A stretch of 22,850 nt of DNA from UBA699 sp050261915 (lineage in GTDB: Bacteria > Bacillota > Clostridia > Clostridiales > Clostridiaceae): the NCBI GenBank assembly GCA_050261915.1, contig JBLNDT010000040.1, forward strand, positions 1-22,850. The letters run 5' to 3'. The translations under genes were made by a program, and so were the position numbers. Shown one piece after another: positions 8,199-16,173 of the stretch. How positions within the stretch are numbered: the stretch's first letter is position 1; the number at the start of each line of letters is the position of its first letter. The notes below the pieces were generated by a model, which was not told the DNA's origin, searched no databases, and worked only from the letters and a program-made list of their open reading frames with translations.

Positions 8199-9888
8199 AT
8201 AATTTGAACTTGTCTGTTTGTTTCATCATATTTACTGCCATTTCATTAAGTGTCTCAGCGGTGTGGCATACTTTTCTAGAAGCTCCGCTTACACTTTCAA
8301 CAGAATTGGAAATTGTAACAGCAGAACTTGAGGTTTCTCCAGCTGAATTATCAAGCTCTTTAACTCTGTCTAGTATTACATTTTTTTCAGAGTTGATAGT
8401 TATAGCTGAATCCCTTATTTTTTCAACCTTTGGCACAATTATATCTATTGATTCAATAATTGCTTTAAAGGAAAGCAAGGAGGTTTCTATTACATTGATC
8501 TGCTCATTAAGTTTTTCCGAAACATTTTCAGTGGTATATACTGCTTCCTTTGAATTTGATGAAATATTTTTTATCAATTCATTAATCTGCTGAGAAGAAT
8601 CCTTTGACTGTTCAGACAATTTCCTGATTTCATCAGCTACTACACTAAACCCTCTACCAGCTTCACCTGCTCTTGATGCTTCAATTGCAGCATTTAATGC
8701 AAGAAGATTTGTTTGATCTGCAACTCCATTTATCATATCAGTAATGTCAGATATTTTCTCAATCTGTGTACTCAAAATTATTATTTTATCTGATAAATTT
8801 TTAAATACTTCTTTTACTTCAGAGAGCTGCTTAATAAGTGATTGAAGTTCCATATTTCCGCTTTGAGCCATTCCATTAATATTTTTAACATTAGAATTAG
8901 TATCTTCTGCAAGTCCTGATATTTCATCAATTTCATAACCAAATTTCGCCATGTTGCTTGAAATTTCATTTAAACTATGAGCTTGGGCAACAGCACTTAA
9001 AGACAATCCTTTTACTATTTCTGCAACATGATCTGCAGAGTCAGTCATTACATTTGATAGGTATGACAAGTCATTTACCCCGTCTAAAACTTGTTTTGAA
9101 TTACCTTTAACCTCAGATAATAATACGGAATTGCTAATTCTTACAGCATCAATATCCTTTGCTATTCTTCCAATCTCGTCTTTCCTATTAACAAGAACAG
9201 GATTTGTAAGATCCCCTTCAGCCATCAAGCCCAGATTTGTTTCTATTATTGTTATTGATTTGTTTAATTTCTTTGAAAAAGCAACCGCAAGAACAATAGA
9301 TATGAATATTACAGAAAATATTATTAATATTATTAACTTGATCAACACTTTTGCTATGTTGTTATATATTCCTACGTCCTGGTCCGCTCCAACAATTGCA
9401 ACTACCTTTCCACTAGAATCCTTTATTGGTGCATATGCTGAAATGAAAGAACCGTACTCATCTGTAACAACTTTATTTGTACTTACAACCTCACCATTAA
9501 AGGCTTTTTTCATATCCTCATCAATAGGATATGTTTCTCCAATTGGGCAAGCATCCTCTACAGATGCGTCAACTATATATGCAACATTTTTATCATCAAT
9601 TTCGCTAAATGTGTAAAGGTATCTAACATTTTTATCTGCCTTAAACCTTATCATAGAATCATACATTTCCTTGAAGTCAGTACTATCCATGTTGTTTTCT
9701 GTTATAATTGCGGAAATCTTATCACCATCAATTGCCTTAACAGCTTTTTCCACCGCAGTTCTTGATGTTTTTTGGAGATCTGAATATATTTTATTATATA
9801 TGTAAAAATATGATGCTGAAAAAATGAAAATAGAAAAAAAAGCAGTTACGATGGATAATGCCAATATTTGTTTCCCTAATTTGTTCAT
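8197..9888 (-). CDS. Methyl-accepting chemotaxis protein with single extracellular Cache-type domain, 563 aa
   Basis: This is a transmembrane chemoreceptor. TM1 (about 8-31) and TM2 (about 179-205) bracket an extracellular sensor of about 145 residues. The segment GSFISAYAPIKDSSGKVVAI (147-166) in it is typical of Cache/PAS-like folds. HAMP follows (about 206-256), then a long helical signalling domain. Its conserved tip reads NLLALNAAIEASRAGEAGRG (394-413), which contacts CheA and CheW. ATG 9888 has a GGGGG ribosome site at 9896-9900. The SDR gene ends 30 bases upstream on the same strand with no terminator between, so the two may be cotranscribed. The ligand cannot be read from the sequence. 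No che genes are in the window. Confidence 0.92.
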   Translation of the reverse strand: MNKLGKQILALSIVTAFFSIFIFSASYFYIYNKIYSDLQKTSRTAVEKAVKAIDGDKISAIITENNMDSTDFKEMYDSMIRFKADKNVRYLYTFSEIDDKNVAYIVDASVEDACPIGETYPIDEDMKKAFNGEVVSTNKVVTDEYGSFISAYAPIKDSSGKVVAIVGADQDVGIYNNIAKVLIKLIILIIFSVIFISIVLAVAFSKKLNKSITIIETNLGLMAEGDLTNPVLVNRKDEIGRIAKDIDAVRISNSVLLSEVKGNSKQVLDGVNDLSYLSNVMTDSADHVAEIVKGLSLSAVAQAHSLNEISSNMAKFGYEIDEISGLAEDTNSNVKNINGMAQSGNMELQSLIKQLSEVKEVFKNLSDKIIILSTQIEKISDITDMINGVADQTNLLALNAAIEASRAGEAGRGFSVVADEIRKLSEQSKDSSQQINELIKNISSNSKEAVYTTENVSEKLNEQINVIETSLLSFKAIIESIDIIVPKVEKIRDSAITINSEKNVILDRVKELDNSAGETSSSAVTISNSVESVSGASRKVCHTAETLNEMAVNMMKQTDKFKL

Positions 9889-9918
9889 TACGTATCCCCC
9901 AATACAAATATGCTAATT

Positions 9919-10659
9919 CTATATTAAACCTCCGTTAACATTAATCACCTGACCAGTTATATAGTCTGAATCCTCGGAACATAAAAATGCTGCCGCCTTA
10001 GCAACCTGATTACATTTTCCAAAGTATCCCAGTGGAATTTCACACTCTAATGCCGCCTTATCCTCATCATTCATAAAGCTGTTCATACTGGTTTCAATTA
10101 CTCCAGGTGCCAATGCATTAACACGTATATTACTTGGTGCCAGTTCTTTTGAAAGGGCCCTTGTAAAAGAATCCACACCTCCCTTTGTAGCTGAATATAT
10201 TACTTCACAGGAACCACCTGCCGCTCCCCACATTGATGATATATTGACTATACATCCTTTTTTTTGAGGAAGCATATATTTTAATACATTATGAGTGCAA
10301 TTATATACACCCTTCAAATTTACATTCATTACTTCATCCCAGTCTTTTTCACTCATATCAATGAAAAGGCCAATTTTTGAAATGCCTGCATTGTTTATTA
10401 AAATATCAATTTTCCCATATTTTTTCACAGTTTCTTCTACAAGTTTTCCTGCCTCATCATAATTTGATACGTCTGCCTTTATTATGCTGCCAACTCCACC
10501 TTCTTTCTTTATGTCTTCAAGGACATTTTCTGCCCCATTTTCATCTGTTTTATAATTAATAACAACATTGGCCCCCATTGCTGCAAGTTCTGATGCAATT
10601 GCTGCACCAATGCCCTTAGATGCCCCTGTTATAATAGCGACCCTGCCCTTAAGCTTCAT
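9919..10659 (-). CDS. SDR-family oxidoreductase, probable EF-P 5-aminopentanone reductase (YmfI-like), 246 aa
   Basis: This is a classical short-chain dehydrogenase of standard length. It has the Rossmann motif TGASKGIG (11-18), NNAG (89-92), N114 in NVNLKG, and the catalytic S142, Y155 and K159. The segment NISSMWGAAGGSCEVIYSATKGG, with its Trp after SSM and the SCEV tetrad, matches clostridial and Bacillus YmfI proteins better than housekeeping FabG. YmfI reduces the 5-aminopentanone group on elongation factor P. No other fatty-acid synthesis gene is nearby, which also argues against FabG. ATG 10659 follows a stop codon by one codon. The nearest purine-rich site, AAAGG, directly abuts the ATG, which is an unusually short spacing. 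A general 3-oxoacyl reductase role remains possible. Confidence 0.8.
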   Translation of the reverse strand: MKLKGRVAIITGASKGIGAAIASELAAMGANVVINYKTDENGAENVLEDIKKEGGVGSIIKADVSNYDEAGKLVEETVKKYGKIDILINNAGISKIGLFIDMSEKDWDEVMNVNLKGVYNCTHNVLKYMLPQKKGCIVNISSMWGAAGGSCEVIYSATKGGVDSFTRALSKELAPSNIRVNALAPGVIETSMNSFMNDEDKAALECEIPLGYFGKCNQVAKAAAFLCSEDSDYITGQVINVNGGLI

Positions 10660-10698
10660 CCTTTAACCACATCCTAAATAATCTTTATTTAATTATAG

Positions 10699-10776
10699 TA
10701 CACCTTCAAAATTTATTATACTTGCTATATAATTAATATCGTACATTATAACAAATTATTTAGCATGGAAGGTGTA
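10699..10776. promoter_or_regulatory. Inverted repeat spanning the SDR/DUF2156 divergent gap
   Basis: TACACCTTC at 10699-10707 is the exact reverse complement of GAAGGTGTA at 10768-10776. The right arm contains the ribosome site of the DUF2156 gene. If transcription starts upstream of 10699, pairing of the arms would mask that site. Otherwise the arms could be two protein-binding half sites. The repeat is visible; the role is inferred. Confidence 0.3.
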
Positions 10777-10779
10777 ATT

Positions 10780-11664
10780 ATGCTTAAATTTAAGCCATTG
10801 ACTTTAGATGACAGGTACATTTTTAAGAAATATATTGTTCCATACAATTTTGAAACTTGTGAATACTCTTTTGCAAACCTGGTAATGTGGAAAAATGCAT
10901 GTGAAGTTCAATATACAATTCTTAATGGGGTTCTAATAATAAAAAAAATCGATTTTGATGGCAGTAGTCACTTTATGCAGCCATTAAACTATAAGAAAGA
11001 AAATCTAAAGGAAATTGTTGAAATACTATACAAGTATAAAGAAGAAAATCAAATGGATTATCTTTTTAAAGATGCTGAAACAACCTTTATCCATGACTTT
11101 ATTGAAGTTTTTAAAGATAAATATGAAGTTGAAGAAGACAGGGACAATTTTGACTACATATATGAAAGCGAAAAATTAATAAACCTTTCAGGTAAGCTCC
11201 TTCATAAGAAAAAAAATCATCTTAATTATTTTATAAATAATATAGAACACCTGGATGTGGATTTAACTCAGGACTTAACAAAATCATGCATTTTAGCTGC
11301 CAAAGAATGGTGTTATAAAAATTTCTGCAGAGGTTATTTGCTTTCAGAACTTAAATCAATAGAAGAACTCCTTATTAACAAGGAATGTCTTAACCTTATA
11401 GGAATGGCTGTATATATCAATGATAAAATATCCGCCTTTACTTTGGGTGAAATTGTAAATAAAAACATGGCAATAATCCATGTTGAAAAAGCTGATTCAG
11501 AAATTCGGGGCTTATATAATTACATAAATAAAACCTTTGTAGAAAGATACCTTAAACATATACCTTACATAAACAGAGAACAAGACCTTGGTATTGAAGG
11601 GTTAAGGGCTGCAAAACTTTCCTACTCCCCCTTTGGATTTGCAAAAAAATATAAAATAAAATAA
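10780..11664 (+). CDS. DUF2156 / phosphatidylglycerol lysyltransferase C-terminal-like protein, 294 aa
   Basis: The protein resembles the cytosolic GNAT-fold domain (DUF2156) related to the aminoacyl-transferase part of MprF. Recognisable parts are the N-terminal MLKFKPLTLDD...CEYSFANLVMW and the C-terminal NREQDLGIEGLRAAKLSYSP. It has no membrane segment, so it is a stand-alone soluble protein rather than a full MprF. A role in aminoacyl transfer to a lipid or another acceptor is only inferred from the fold. The start is set at ATG 10780 because GGAAGGTG (10767-10774) lies 5 bases upstream. The ATG at 10765 overlaps that site. The gene is monocistronic and converges on trmB. Confidence 0.8.
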   Translation: MLKFKPLTLDDRYIFKKYIVPYNFETCEYSFANLVMWKNACEVQYTILNGVLIIKKIDFDGSSHFMQPLNYKKENLKEIVEILYKYKEENQMDYLFKDAETTFIHDFIEVFKDKYEVEEDRDNFDYIYESEKLINLSGKLLHKKKNHLNYFINNIEHLDVDLTQDLTKSCILAAKEWCYKNFCRGYLLSELKSIEELLINKECLNLIGMAVYINDKISAFTLGEIVNKNMAIIHVEKADSEIRGLYNYINKTFVERYLKHIPYINREQDLGIEGLRAAKLSYSPFGFAKKYKIK

Positions 11665-11682
11665 GAGCATATGCTCTTATTT
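11659..11682. terminator. Bidirectional terminator palindrome between DUF2156 gene and trmB
   Basis: This is a perfect 24-base palindrome with arms AAATAAGAGCAT (11659-11670) and ATGCTCTTATTT (11671-11682). It contains the stop codons of both convergent genes (11662-11664 on plus, 11679-11677 on minus). Its AT-rich ends provide T-tracts on both strands, so one hairpin can end both transcripts. Confidence 0.7.
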
Positions 11683-12312
11683 CAATTTACCTATTAAAAA
11701 CATTGTTTTCATTCCAAGGGATGTGAACTTTGCTTCATACTCTGTAACTATATTATACTCAAAGCTGCTGTTATGCAGATCATAGGTGATATATGTTATT
11801 TCAAATCCGCTTTCTTTAAAATATTCAATTGAAGCCTCGAATAGTTCTTTGTCATCTGTTTTAAACCAAATCTCACCAGATGGTTTTAGAAAATTCTTAT
11901 AAATGTTTAAAAACCTGCTGTGTGTAAGTCTTCTTTTATTATGCCTGAGTTTTGGCCATGGATTGCAAAAATTTATAAATATTTTTCCTATTTCATTCTT
12001 TTCAAATATATCCACTACCCAGGAAATATTCATAGGTATAAGTTTAACATTGCTAAGTTCCTCCATTTGTAGTTTTTTCAAAGCATATATGAGAACCTCA
12101 TCCTTTAAATCAATTCCTATAAAATTTATATTTCTGAACCTTTCAGCATTTTGTGTTATAAAGCCACCCCTGCCGCAGCCAAGTTCAAGATATATTTCAT
12201 TATCATTTCCAAAAGCACTTTTCCAGTTTCCTTTAAATTCTTTTGGATTAGTTATAACCAATGGGCTGTTTTCCATTTCAGGCCTTGCCCACCATTTTTT
12301 TCTTAATCTCAT
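11677..12312 (-). CDS. trmB: tRNA (guanine-N7-)-methyltransferase TrmB, 211 aa
   Basis: TrmB forms m7G46 in the variable loop of tRNA using S-adenosylmethionine. Visible family features are the SAM-binding ELGCGRGGF (43-51), D68 after FIGI, the NPWPKLRHNKRRLTH block (117-131), KTDD (151-154) and the C-terminal TEYEAKF. The usual Asp before PWP is Asn here (FCNPWPK). The length is normal for the family. ATG 12312 has GGAGG five bases upstream. The gene follows the M50 protease gene by 14 bases, so the two form an operon. The shared terminator lies at its stop codon. Confidence 0.96.
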   Translation of the reverse strand: MRLRKKWWARPEMENSPLVITNPKEFKGNWKSAFGNDNEIYLELGCGRGGFITQNAERFRNINFIGIDLKDEVLIYALKKLQMEELSNVKLIPMNISWVVDIFEKNEIGKIFINFCNPWPKLRHNKRRLTHSRFLNIYKNFLKPSGEIWFKTDDKELFEASIEYFKESGFEITYITYDLHNSSFEYNIVTEYEAKFTSLGMKTMFLIGKLK

Positions 12313-12326
12313 AATATCCTCCTAAA

Positions 12327-12980
12327 CTAAGCCATTAAGTTGATAAACTTAATAAACATTTTGTATAAAAACCCTACAGGTACTCCAACTACAAAAGATG
12401 CAATTGGTGTAGCAACAAATATCAATAATATTATAAGCTGGTATCTGTATATGCTGTCAGATATTTTATAAAAAAATGAAGGAAATATATCTCTTAATAC
12501 ATGAAAGCCATCCAACCCAGGAAGTGGTATGAGATTAAACACAAAGAGCATGCAGTTTATGCTTATAATTTCCAGAAGAATACTAGTTAATATTAATGAT
12601 ATATTACCTGAACCTGCTAAGCTTAATAATCCAAGCTTATAAAAAATAACCACAAGAATCGATCCAAGAAAAGCAACGATCAAATTAGCCATGGGCCCTG
12701 CTATAGATACCTTTAAATCATCCTTATAATAATTTTTATAAGCGGAAGGATTAGTCTGCACAGGTTTGGCCCATCCAAAGCCTATCAGCATTATCATAAT
12801 GAACCCTAAAATATCAATATGAACAAAAGGATTAAGTGTTAATCTTCCTTGGAATTTTGGAGTTTTATCACCTAGTTTATCTGCAACAAAGGCATGGGCA
12901 AATTCGTGAAAGGTCAACCCAATAAGTATTGCTGGTATTAAATATATTTTTTCAAGTATTTGCTGTTCCAAAAATATCAT
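12327..12980 (-). CDS. Site-2 protease family (M50) membrane metalloprotease, YwhC-like, 217 aa
   Basis: This is an integral membrane zinc protease. HEFAH (25-29) supplies two zinc ligands and the catalytic Glu, and FNLIPLPGLDG (148-158) supplies the third ligand, D157. It has about five hydrophobic segments and no PDZ or CBS domain, so it is the minimal YwhC type rather than RseP or SpoIVFB. Its substrate is unknown. The ATG at 12980 directly abuts the AAAGGA site with no spacer. A TTG at 12971, nine bases after that site, may be the true start and would remove three residues. It is cotranscribed with trmB. Confidence 0.9.
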   Translation of the reverse strand: MIFLEQQILEKIYLIPAILIGLTFHEFAHAFVADKLGDKTPKFQGRLTLNPFVHIDILGFIMIMLIGFGWAKPVQTNPSAYKNYYKDDLKVSIAGPMANLIVAFLGSILVVIFYKLGLLSLAGSGNISLILTSILLEIISINCMLFVFNLIPLPGLDGFHVLRDIFPSFFYKISDSIYRYQLIILLIFVATPIASFVVGVPVGFLYKMFIKFINLMA

Positions 12981-12990
12981 TCCTTTCTGT

Positions 12991-13026
12991 AAAAAATCAA
13001 AGTGCAGCTGAAACCAGCTGCTCTTT
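12991..13026 (-). terminator. Rho-independent terminator after the propeller-like gene
   Basis: Arms at 12999-13010 and 13015-13026 pair over 12 positions with one mismatch and an AAAC loop (GTTT on the minus strand). On the minus strand the stem is followed by GATTTTTT. It lies directly after the stop codon of the 13028-14047 gene and ends the glycosidase/propeller operon. Confidence 0.85.
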
Positions 13027-13027
13027 G

Positions 13028-14047
13028 TTAATTAAAAAATGTTTTTACAACTTTATTATCACTTACTGAAACAATTCCATCTTCAAAAATCTGAACAAAA
13101 TTACCGGTATAGCTATACTCTTTTCCGCTGGATAGTTCCTTTACTACACCCTTTAAATTGTCATTAACATATATTTTCCCCTTTGAAGTTACAAATATAT
13201 CACTTTTATCCACTTCACTGCCAATATTTAATTCAGTGAAATTTCCTTTTGAATTTACTGTCTTGTAATAAATTTTACTTACCTTACCGTTTACATTGTT
13301 GCCAAGGTACACATTGTCATTATAGTCAGTAGCTATAAGGCAGATGTTTGATGTTCCAGGAATGGTTATTGGTGTGCTTTCACCTGTAACATAAATCTTA
13401 TTATAAGTTAAATCTTCATAAAAAAGTTTGTCTTCATGAGGGACAAGTCTTATGTTACCTATAACATATGCATTGGTATCTATTTTCTTCATCTGCTTCA
13501 TAATATTTATCCAATAAATTCCATTTCTGTTTCCACTTAAGGATATTTTTATACATATAACATTGGTTAAAGGTGAAGCTTGTATTTGGCTTACTTCGGC
13601 CTTCTTGTCTGCCCATGCTAAATCGGTTATCTTATCCTTTGAATCCTTATCCACATCATAATAGGCTAGTTCAAATTTATTGCTTGAACCTGAACTTGTT
13701 TTTTCTGCAATAAGCATTCTGTTTCGGTCCGGCATCCAGGTATAATATGACACCTTGACTCCTGAGCTAAATTCTACAGATTTTTCTTCACCGGTTTTAG
13801 TGTTTATTACCTTCAAAATCTCATTATCATAATAGGAAATATATCGTCCATTATATGAAACATTAACATTTGTAGCCCCTGTTGGTATGTTTACTTCTGC
13901 ATCCTTCTTACTGCTGCTGTTTGTTACCTTTTGAATTGTTATATTTGTATTGTCGGATAAATAATAATTATTTACATAAAACAAACCTCCGCACTGAAGC
14001 ACTATAGACAAGGAAGCCCATATAACAATTCTCTTAATATTTTTCAT
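13028..14047 (-). CDS. Exported beta-propeller-like protein of unknown function, 339 aa
   Basis: The N-terminus MKNIKRIVIWASLSIVLQCGG is positively charged then hydrophobic (about 8-26), so it acts as a signal peptide or anchor. The sequence before the Cys (VLQC) is not a good lipobox. The rest is rich in beta strands with repeated patterns such as NGRYISYYDNEILKVINTKTG and KGKIYVNDNLKGVVKEL, resembling DPP-IV N-terminal, TolB or WD-type propellers. No enzymatic motif is visible. The ATG has AAGGAG eight bases upstream. It lies 20 bases after the DUF2233 gene in the same operon, so the two probably act together at the cell surface. The function is unknown. Confidence 0.75.
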   Translation of the reverse strand: MKNIKRIVIWASLSIVLQCGGLFYVNNYYLSDNTNITIQKVTNSSSKKDAEVNIPTGATNVNVSYNGRYISYYDNEILKVINTKTGEEKSVEFSSGVKVSYYTWMPDRNRMLIAEKTSSGSSNKFELAYYDVDKDSKDKITDLAWADKKAEVSQIQASPLTNVICIKISLSGNRNGIYWINIMKQMKKIDTNAYVIGNIRLVPHEDKLFYEDLTYNKIYVTGESTPITIPGTSNICLIATDYNDNVYLGNNVNGKVSKIYYKTVNSKGNFTELNIGSEVDKSDIFVTSKGKIYVNDNLKGVVKELSSGKEYSYTGNFVQIFEDGIVSVSDNKVVKTFFN

Positions 14048-14067
14048 TCCACACTCTCCTTAACAAG

Positions 14068-15066
14068 CTACTTAACGTAAACTATTGAAGCTACAGATCT
14101 TTCACCAAGCGGATCACATGGGTCATTTACTATTTCTCCATCGTAATACATGGTGGAGGAGGAACCTCCATCTAGGTTTGTAGCATTATAGGCTTCATAT
14201 TTTACCATAATGTTTTGAACATCTTTCAAGGTTGCACCTAAGCTCCCTGTTTGTCTCCCATCTATAACCAAAAGAAGTATGGTTCCATCCTTCCTCTGAC
14301 CTATAGCTGTTCTAGGGGCAATCCCCTGACCACCATCCCCAGATTTTATTGCTGTTTTACCATCAACTATTAGTGCTGGTCCAAAAGTAATTGCTTCAGA
14401 AGCACCAAGCTTTTTCAATTCATTCAGACTATGTTTCCCTACTAAAAGGGATCCATCGCTTGTAAGTGCCATAACCTCGTTCTTACTATTTAAATCAGAT
14501 ATATCATTGCTTATTACCTTACCACCGCTCATTAGGATACCTGTCGGAATTCCTCCAGTACCTGTCCAGTTTGTAGTCCCTGTTTTGTCAAGAAAGCCTC
14601 CTCCGTTTACCGCTGCAATGGCTCCGTTGTTTCTTGCAATCTGACTTGTCATTTCACCTTCTGTTCCAAGCTTGCTGCTGTAACCAACCTTCACCCTGGT
14701 TGGATCGTGTACTATAAGCATATATCCTTTAAACTTTCCACCTTCAGAGATATCTTCTCTTTCAATGTTTGCATCATGCTTATTATTAAACTTTAATATA
14801 TTAACTCCCTGCTGGATTGTTTCAACTGTGTCCTCATTAAGAATACTCTTTATTTCAGCATCAGATAAAAATGTAGTAGCTATATACTGATGGCTTAAAG
14901 TTGACATAGCAGCTCCTACAAGAGTCTTCTTAACATTATTAAAAGGTCCCCGATAGATTATAAATGGAACAGTAACTGCAGTAAAAACCATTTCAAAAAC
15001 TATAAAGGCTAATACAACTCTCCATTTGAATTTTCTTTTATACATATTTTTGTCTTTTCGTGCCAT
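14068..15066 (-). CDS. Membrane-anchored phosphodiester glycosidase family (DUF2233/NAGPA) protein, 332 aa
   Basis: A short basic cytoplasmic tail and one membrane helix (about 17-37) precede an extracellular domain. Family landmarks are AAVNGGGF (151-158), PRTAIG (251-256), LLLVIDGRQTGS and NLDGGSSSTM (297-306), as in the NAGPA domain of the uncovering enzyme and in Bacillus YoeB/PhoD-region homologues. The likely role is hydrolysis of sugar phosphodiester or teichoic-acid/exopolysaccharide linkages at the wall, by family inference. The start is set at ATG 15066, with AAAGGAA seven bases upstream. An upstream in-frame TTG at 15108 has no ribosome site. It is the first gene of a two-gene operon with the propeller-like protein. 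Confidence 0.87.
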   Translation of the reverse strand: MARKDKNMYKRKFKWRVVLAFIVFEMVFTAVTVPFIIYRGPFNNVKKTLVGAAMSTLSHQYIATTFLSDAEIKSILNEDTVETIQQGVNILKFNNKHDANIEREDISEGGKFKGYMLIVHDPTRVKVGYSSKLGTEGEMTSQIARNNGAIAAVNGGGFLDKTGTTNWTGTGGIPTGILMSGGKVISNDISDLNSKNEVMALTSDGSLLVGKHSLNELKKLGASEAITFGPALIVDGKTAIKSGDGGQGIAPRTAIGQRKDGTILLLVIDGRQTGSLGATLKDVQNIMVKYEAYNATNLDGGSSSTMYYDGEIVNDPCDPLGERSVASIVYVK

Positions 15067-15160
15067 AAAATTTTCCTTTCTTTGTGCATATCTCTTAACA
15101 TTGTACAATATATAGTATCTTTTTTAAATAGTATTTTTATTAATACTTTATTAACTAAAT

Positions 15161-15201
15161 AAAATAGCAGTGATTATTTGATTTAAACCAAACTCACTGC
15201 T
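15161..15201 (-). terminator. Terminator of znuA
   Basis: An outer stem AGCAGTGA (15166-15173) / TCACTGCT (15194-15201) encloses an inner stem. As minus-strand RNA the inner stem pairs UUUGGUUU with AAAUCAAA, using one G-U pair that would be a C-A mismatch on the other strand. On the minus strand it is followed by ATTTTATTT. Both the wobble pair and the T-tract show that it serves znuA. Confidence 0.78.
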
Positions 15202-15210
15202 CTAAATTTT

Positions 15211-16119
15211 CTATTTAAGACTTTCATATATTTCTGAAAGATTGTCTTTCATGCTGTCAAAATAATCTTTATTATCCTCTTGACTTTCTAGTGTGTATAT
15301 TTTTTTTACATTTCCATTAACTTCATTTGCTAGGGTTTGTGAAACCTTTGGACTCGCAAGTTCCTCCATGAATATAGTCTTAACATTGTTTTTTTTGCAG
15401 TAGTCCACCAGTTCCTGAAGTTTCTTTGGTGTTGGTTCACCTTCTGCAAATACATTTTCCACACTGCCCTGCATTAATCCAAAATCCCTGCAAAGATATG
15501 CAAAAGCACCATGACCAGTAACAAAGTTTTTATTTTTTACTAGATCAAATTTCGATTTATATTCATCATAAAGAGAATCCATAGATGACGCAAATTTAGA
15601 GTAGTTGCTTTCATAATATCCTTTATTTTCAGGATCTGCTTTAATTAAAGCATCTTTTATGTTTAATGCTTCAATTTTTGCGTTTTTCAAGCTTAGCCAT
15701 GTATGTGGATCATACTCACCATGTTCTTTAATAGTATCCGCTTCTGTATTTTTTATTAAATAGCAATTATCCGAAGCTTTGACCTTTATTAAGTCCTTAT
15801 TTTCAATTGAAGAAATTGTTTTATCTACCCAGGGCTCCATCCCTAGTCCGTTATAAATAAAAATTTCAGCCTTGGATATCTCTTTTAAATCCTGGGCTTT
15901 AATTTCAAAATCATGAGGTTCTGTACCATTTGGTATTACTGTATAAATTTGAACCTTACCCCCTCCAACTGCCTTTGTAAATTCAGCAATTGGGTTAAAG
16001 CTCACTACTACATTGATTTTACCATTATCCACATTCTCATTTGATTTACCGCACCCGGATAAAGAAAGTACAGCAAGAAGGGATAAAAATAATATACATA
16101 TTTTTTTATTCAAAAACAT
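15211..16119 (-). CDS. znuA: Zinc ABC transporter substrate-binding lipoprotein
   Basis: This is a cluster A-I metal-binding protein exported as a lipoprotein. It has a basic N-terminus, a hydrophobic stretch and the lipobox LSGC with C23 (counting from ATG 16119). Likely metal ligands are H69 (TEPHDFE), H139 (YDPHTW), H203 (TGHGAF) and E278 (YTLES). The His at the third position argues for zinc, since manganese binders such as PsaA have Glu there. The usual His-rich loop is short, with one extra His in KEHGEY. AAGG stands only two bases before ATG 16119. TTG 16113 would be better spaced and may be the real start. It is divergent from znuC-znuB, with which it must assemble. Confidence 0.92.
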   Translation of the reverse strand: MFLNKKICILFLSLLAVLSLSGCGKSNENVDNGKINVVVSFNPIAEFTKAVGGGKVQIYTVIPNGTEPHDFEIKAQDLKEISKAEIFIYNGLGMEPWVDKTISSIENKDLIKVKASDNCYLIKNTEADTIKEHGEYDPHTWLSLKNAKIEALNIKDALIKADPENKGYYESNYSKFASSMDSLYDEYKSKFDLVKNKNFVTGHGAFAYLCRDFGLMQGSVENVFAEGEPTPKKLQELVDYCKKNNVKTIFMEELASPKVSQTLANEVNGNVKKIYTLESQEDNKDYFDSMKDNLSEIYESLK

Positions 16120-16143
16120 CACCTTACACTATTTATTTAATTG

Positions 16144-16173
16144 TTGCAAATTATTTGCATCTAGATATATAAT
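16144..16173 (+). promoter_or_regulatory. Promoter of znuCB
   Basis: TTGCAA (16144-16149) and TATAAT (16168-16173) are separated by 18 bases on the plus strand. The -10 is a perfect consensus and the -35 matches four of six. The -35 lies inside the inverted repeat at 16145-16159, so a bound repressor would block RNA polymerase. The leader to the znuC start is about 38 bases. Confidence 0.65.
16145..16159. promoter_or_regulatory. Likely Zur (Fur-family) operator shared by znuA and znuCB
   Basis: TGCAAAT-T-ATTTGCA is a perfect 7-1-7 inverted repeat with the AAT-N-ATT core seen in Fur-family boxes (Fur, Zur and PerR sites are 7-1-7). It overlaps the -35 of the znuCB promoter and covers about +3 to +17 of the predicted znuA transcript. 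One site can therefore control both divergent units. The zinc-type binding protein next to it makes Zur the natural regulator. The exact sequence differs from the B. subtilis Zur box, and no zur gene lies in the window. Confidence 0.7.

Noticed and set aside
9131..9616. 161-codon plus-strand open frame
   Set aside because: It is antisense to the chemoreceptor gene, which has a full domain set; hydrophobic residues simply mirror the coding strand.
11903..12325. 140-codon plus-strand open frame
   Set aside because: It lies entirely opposite trmB, which is unambiguous by motifs.
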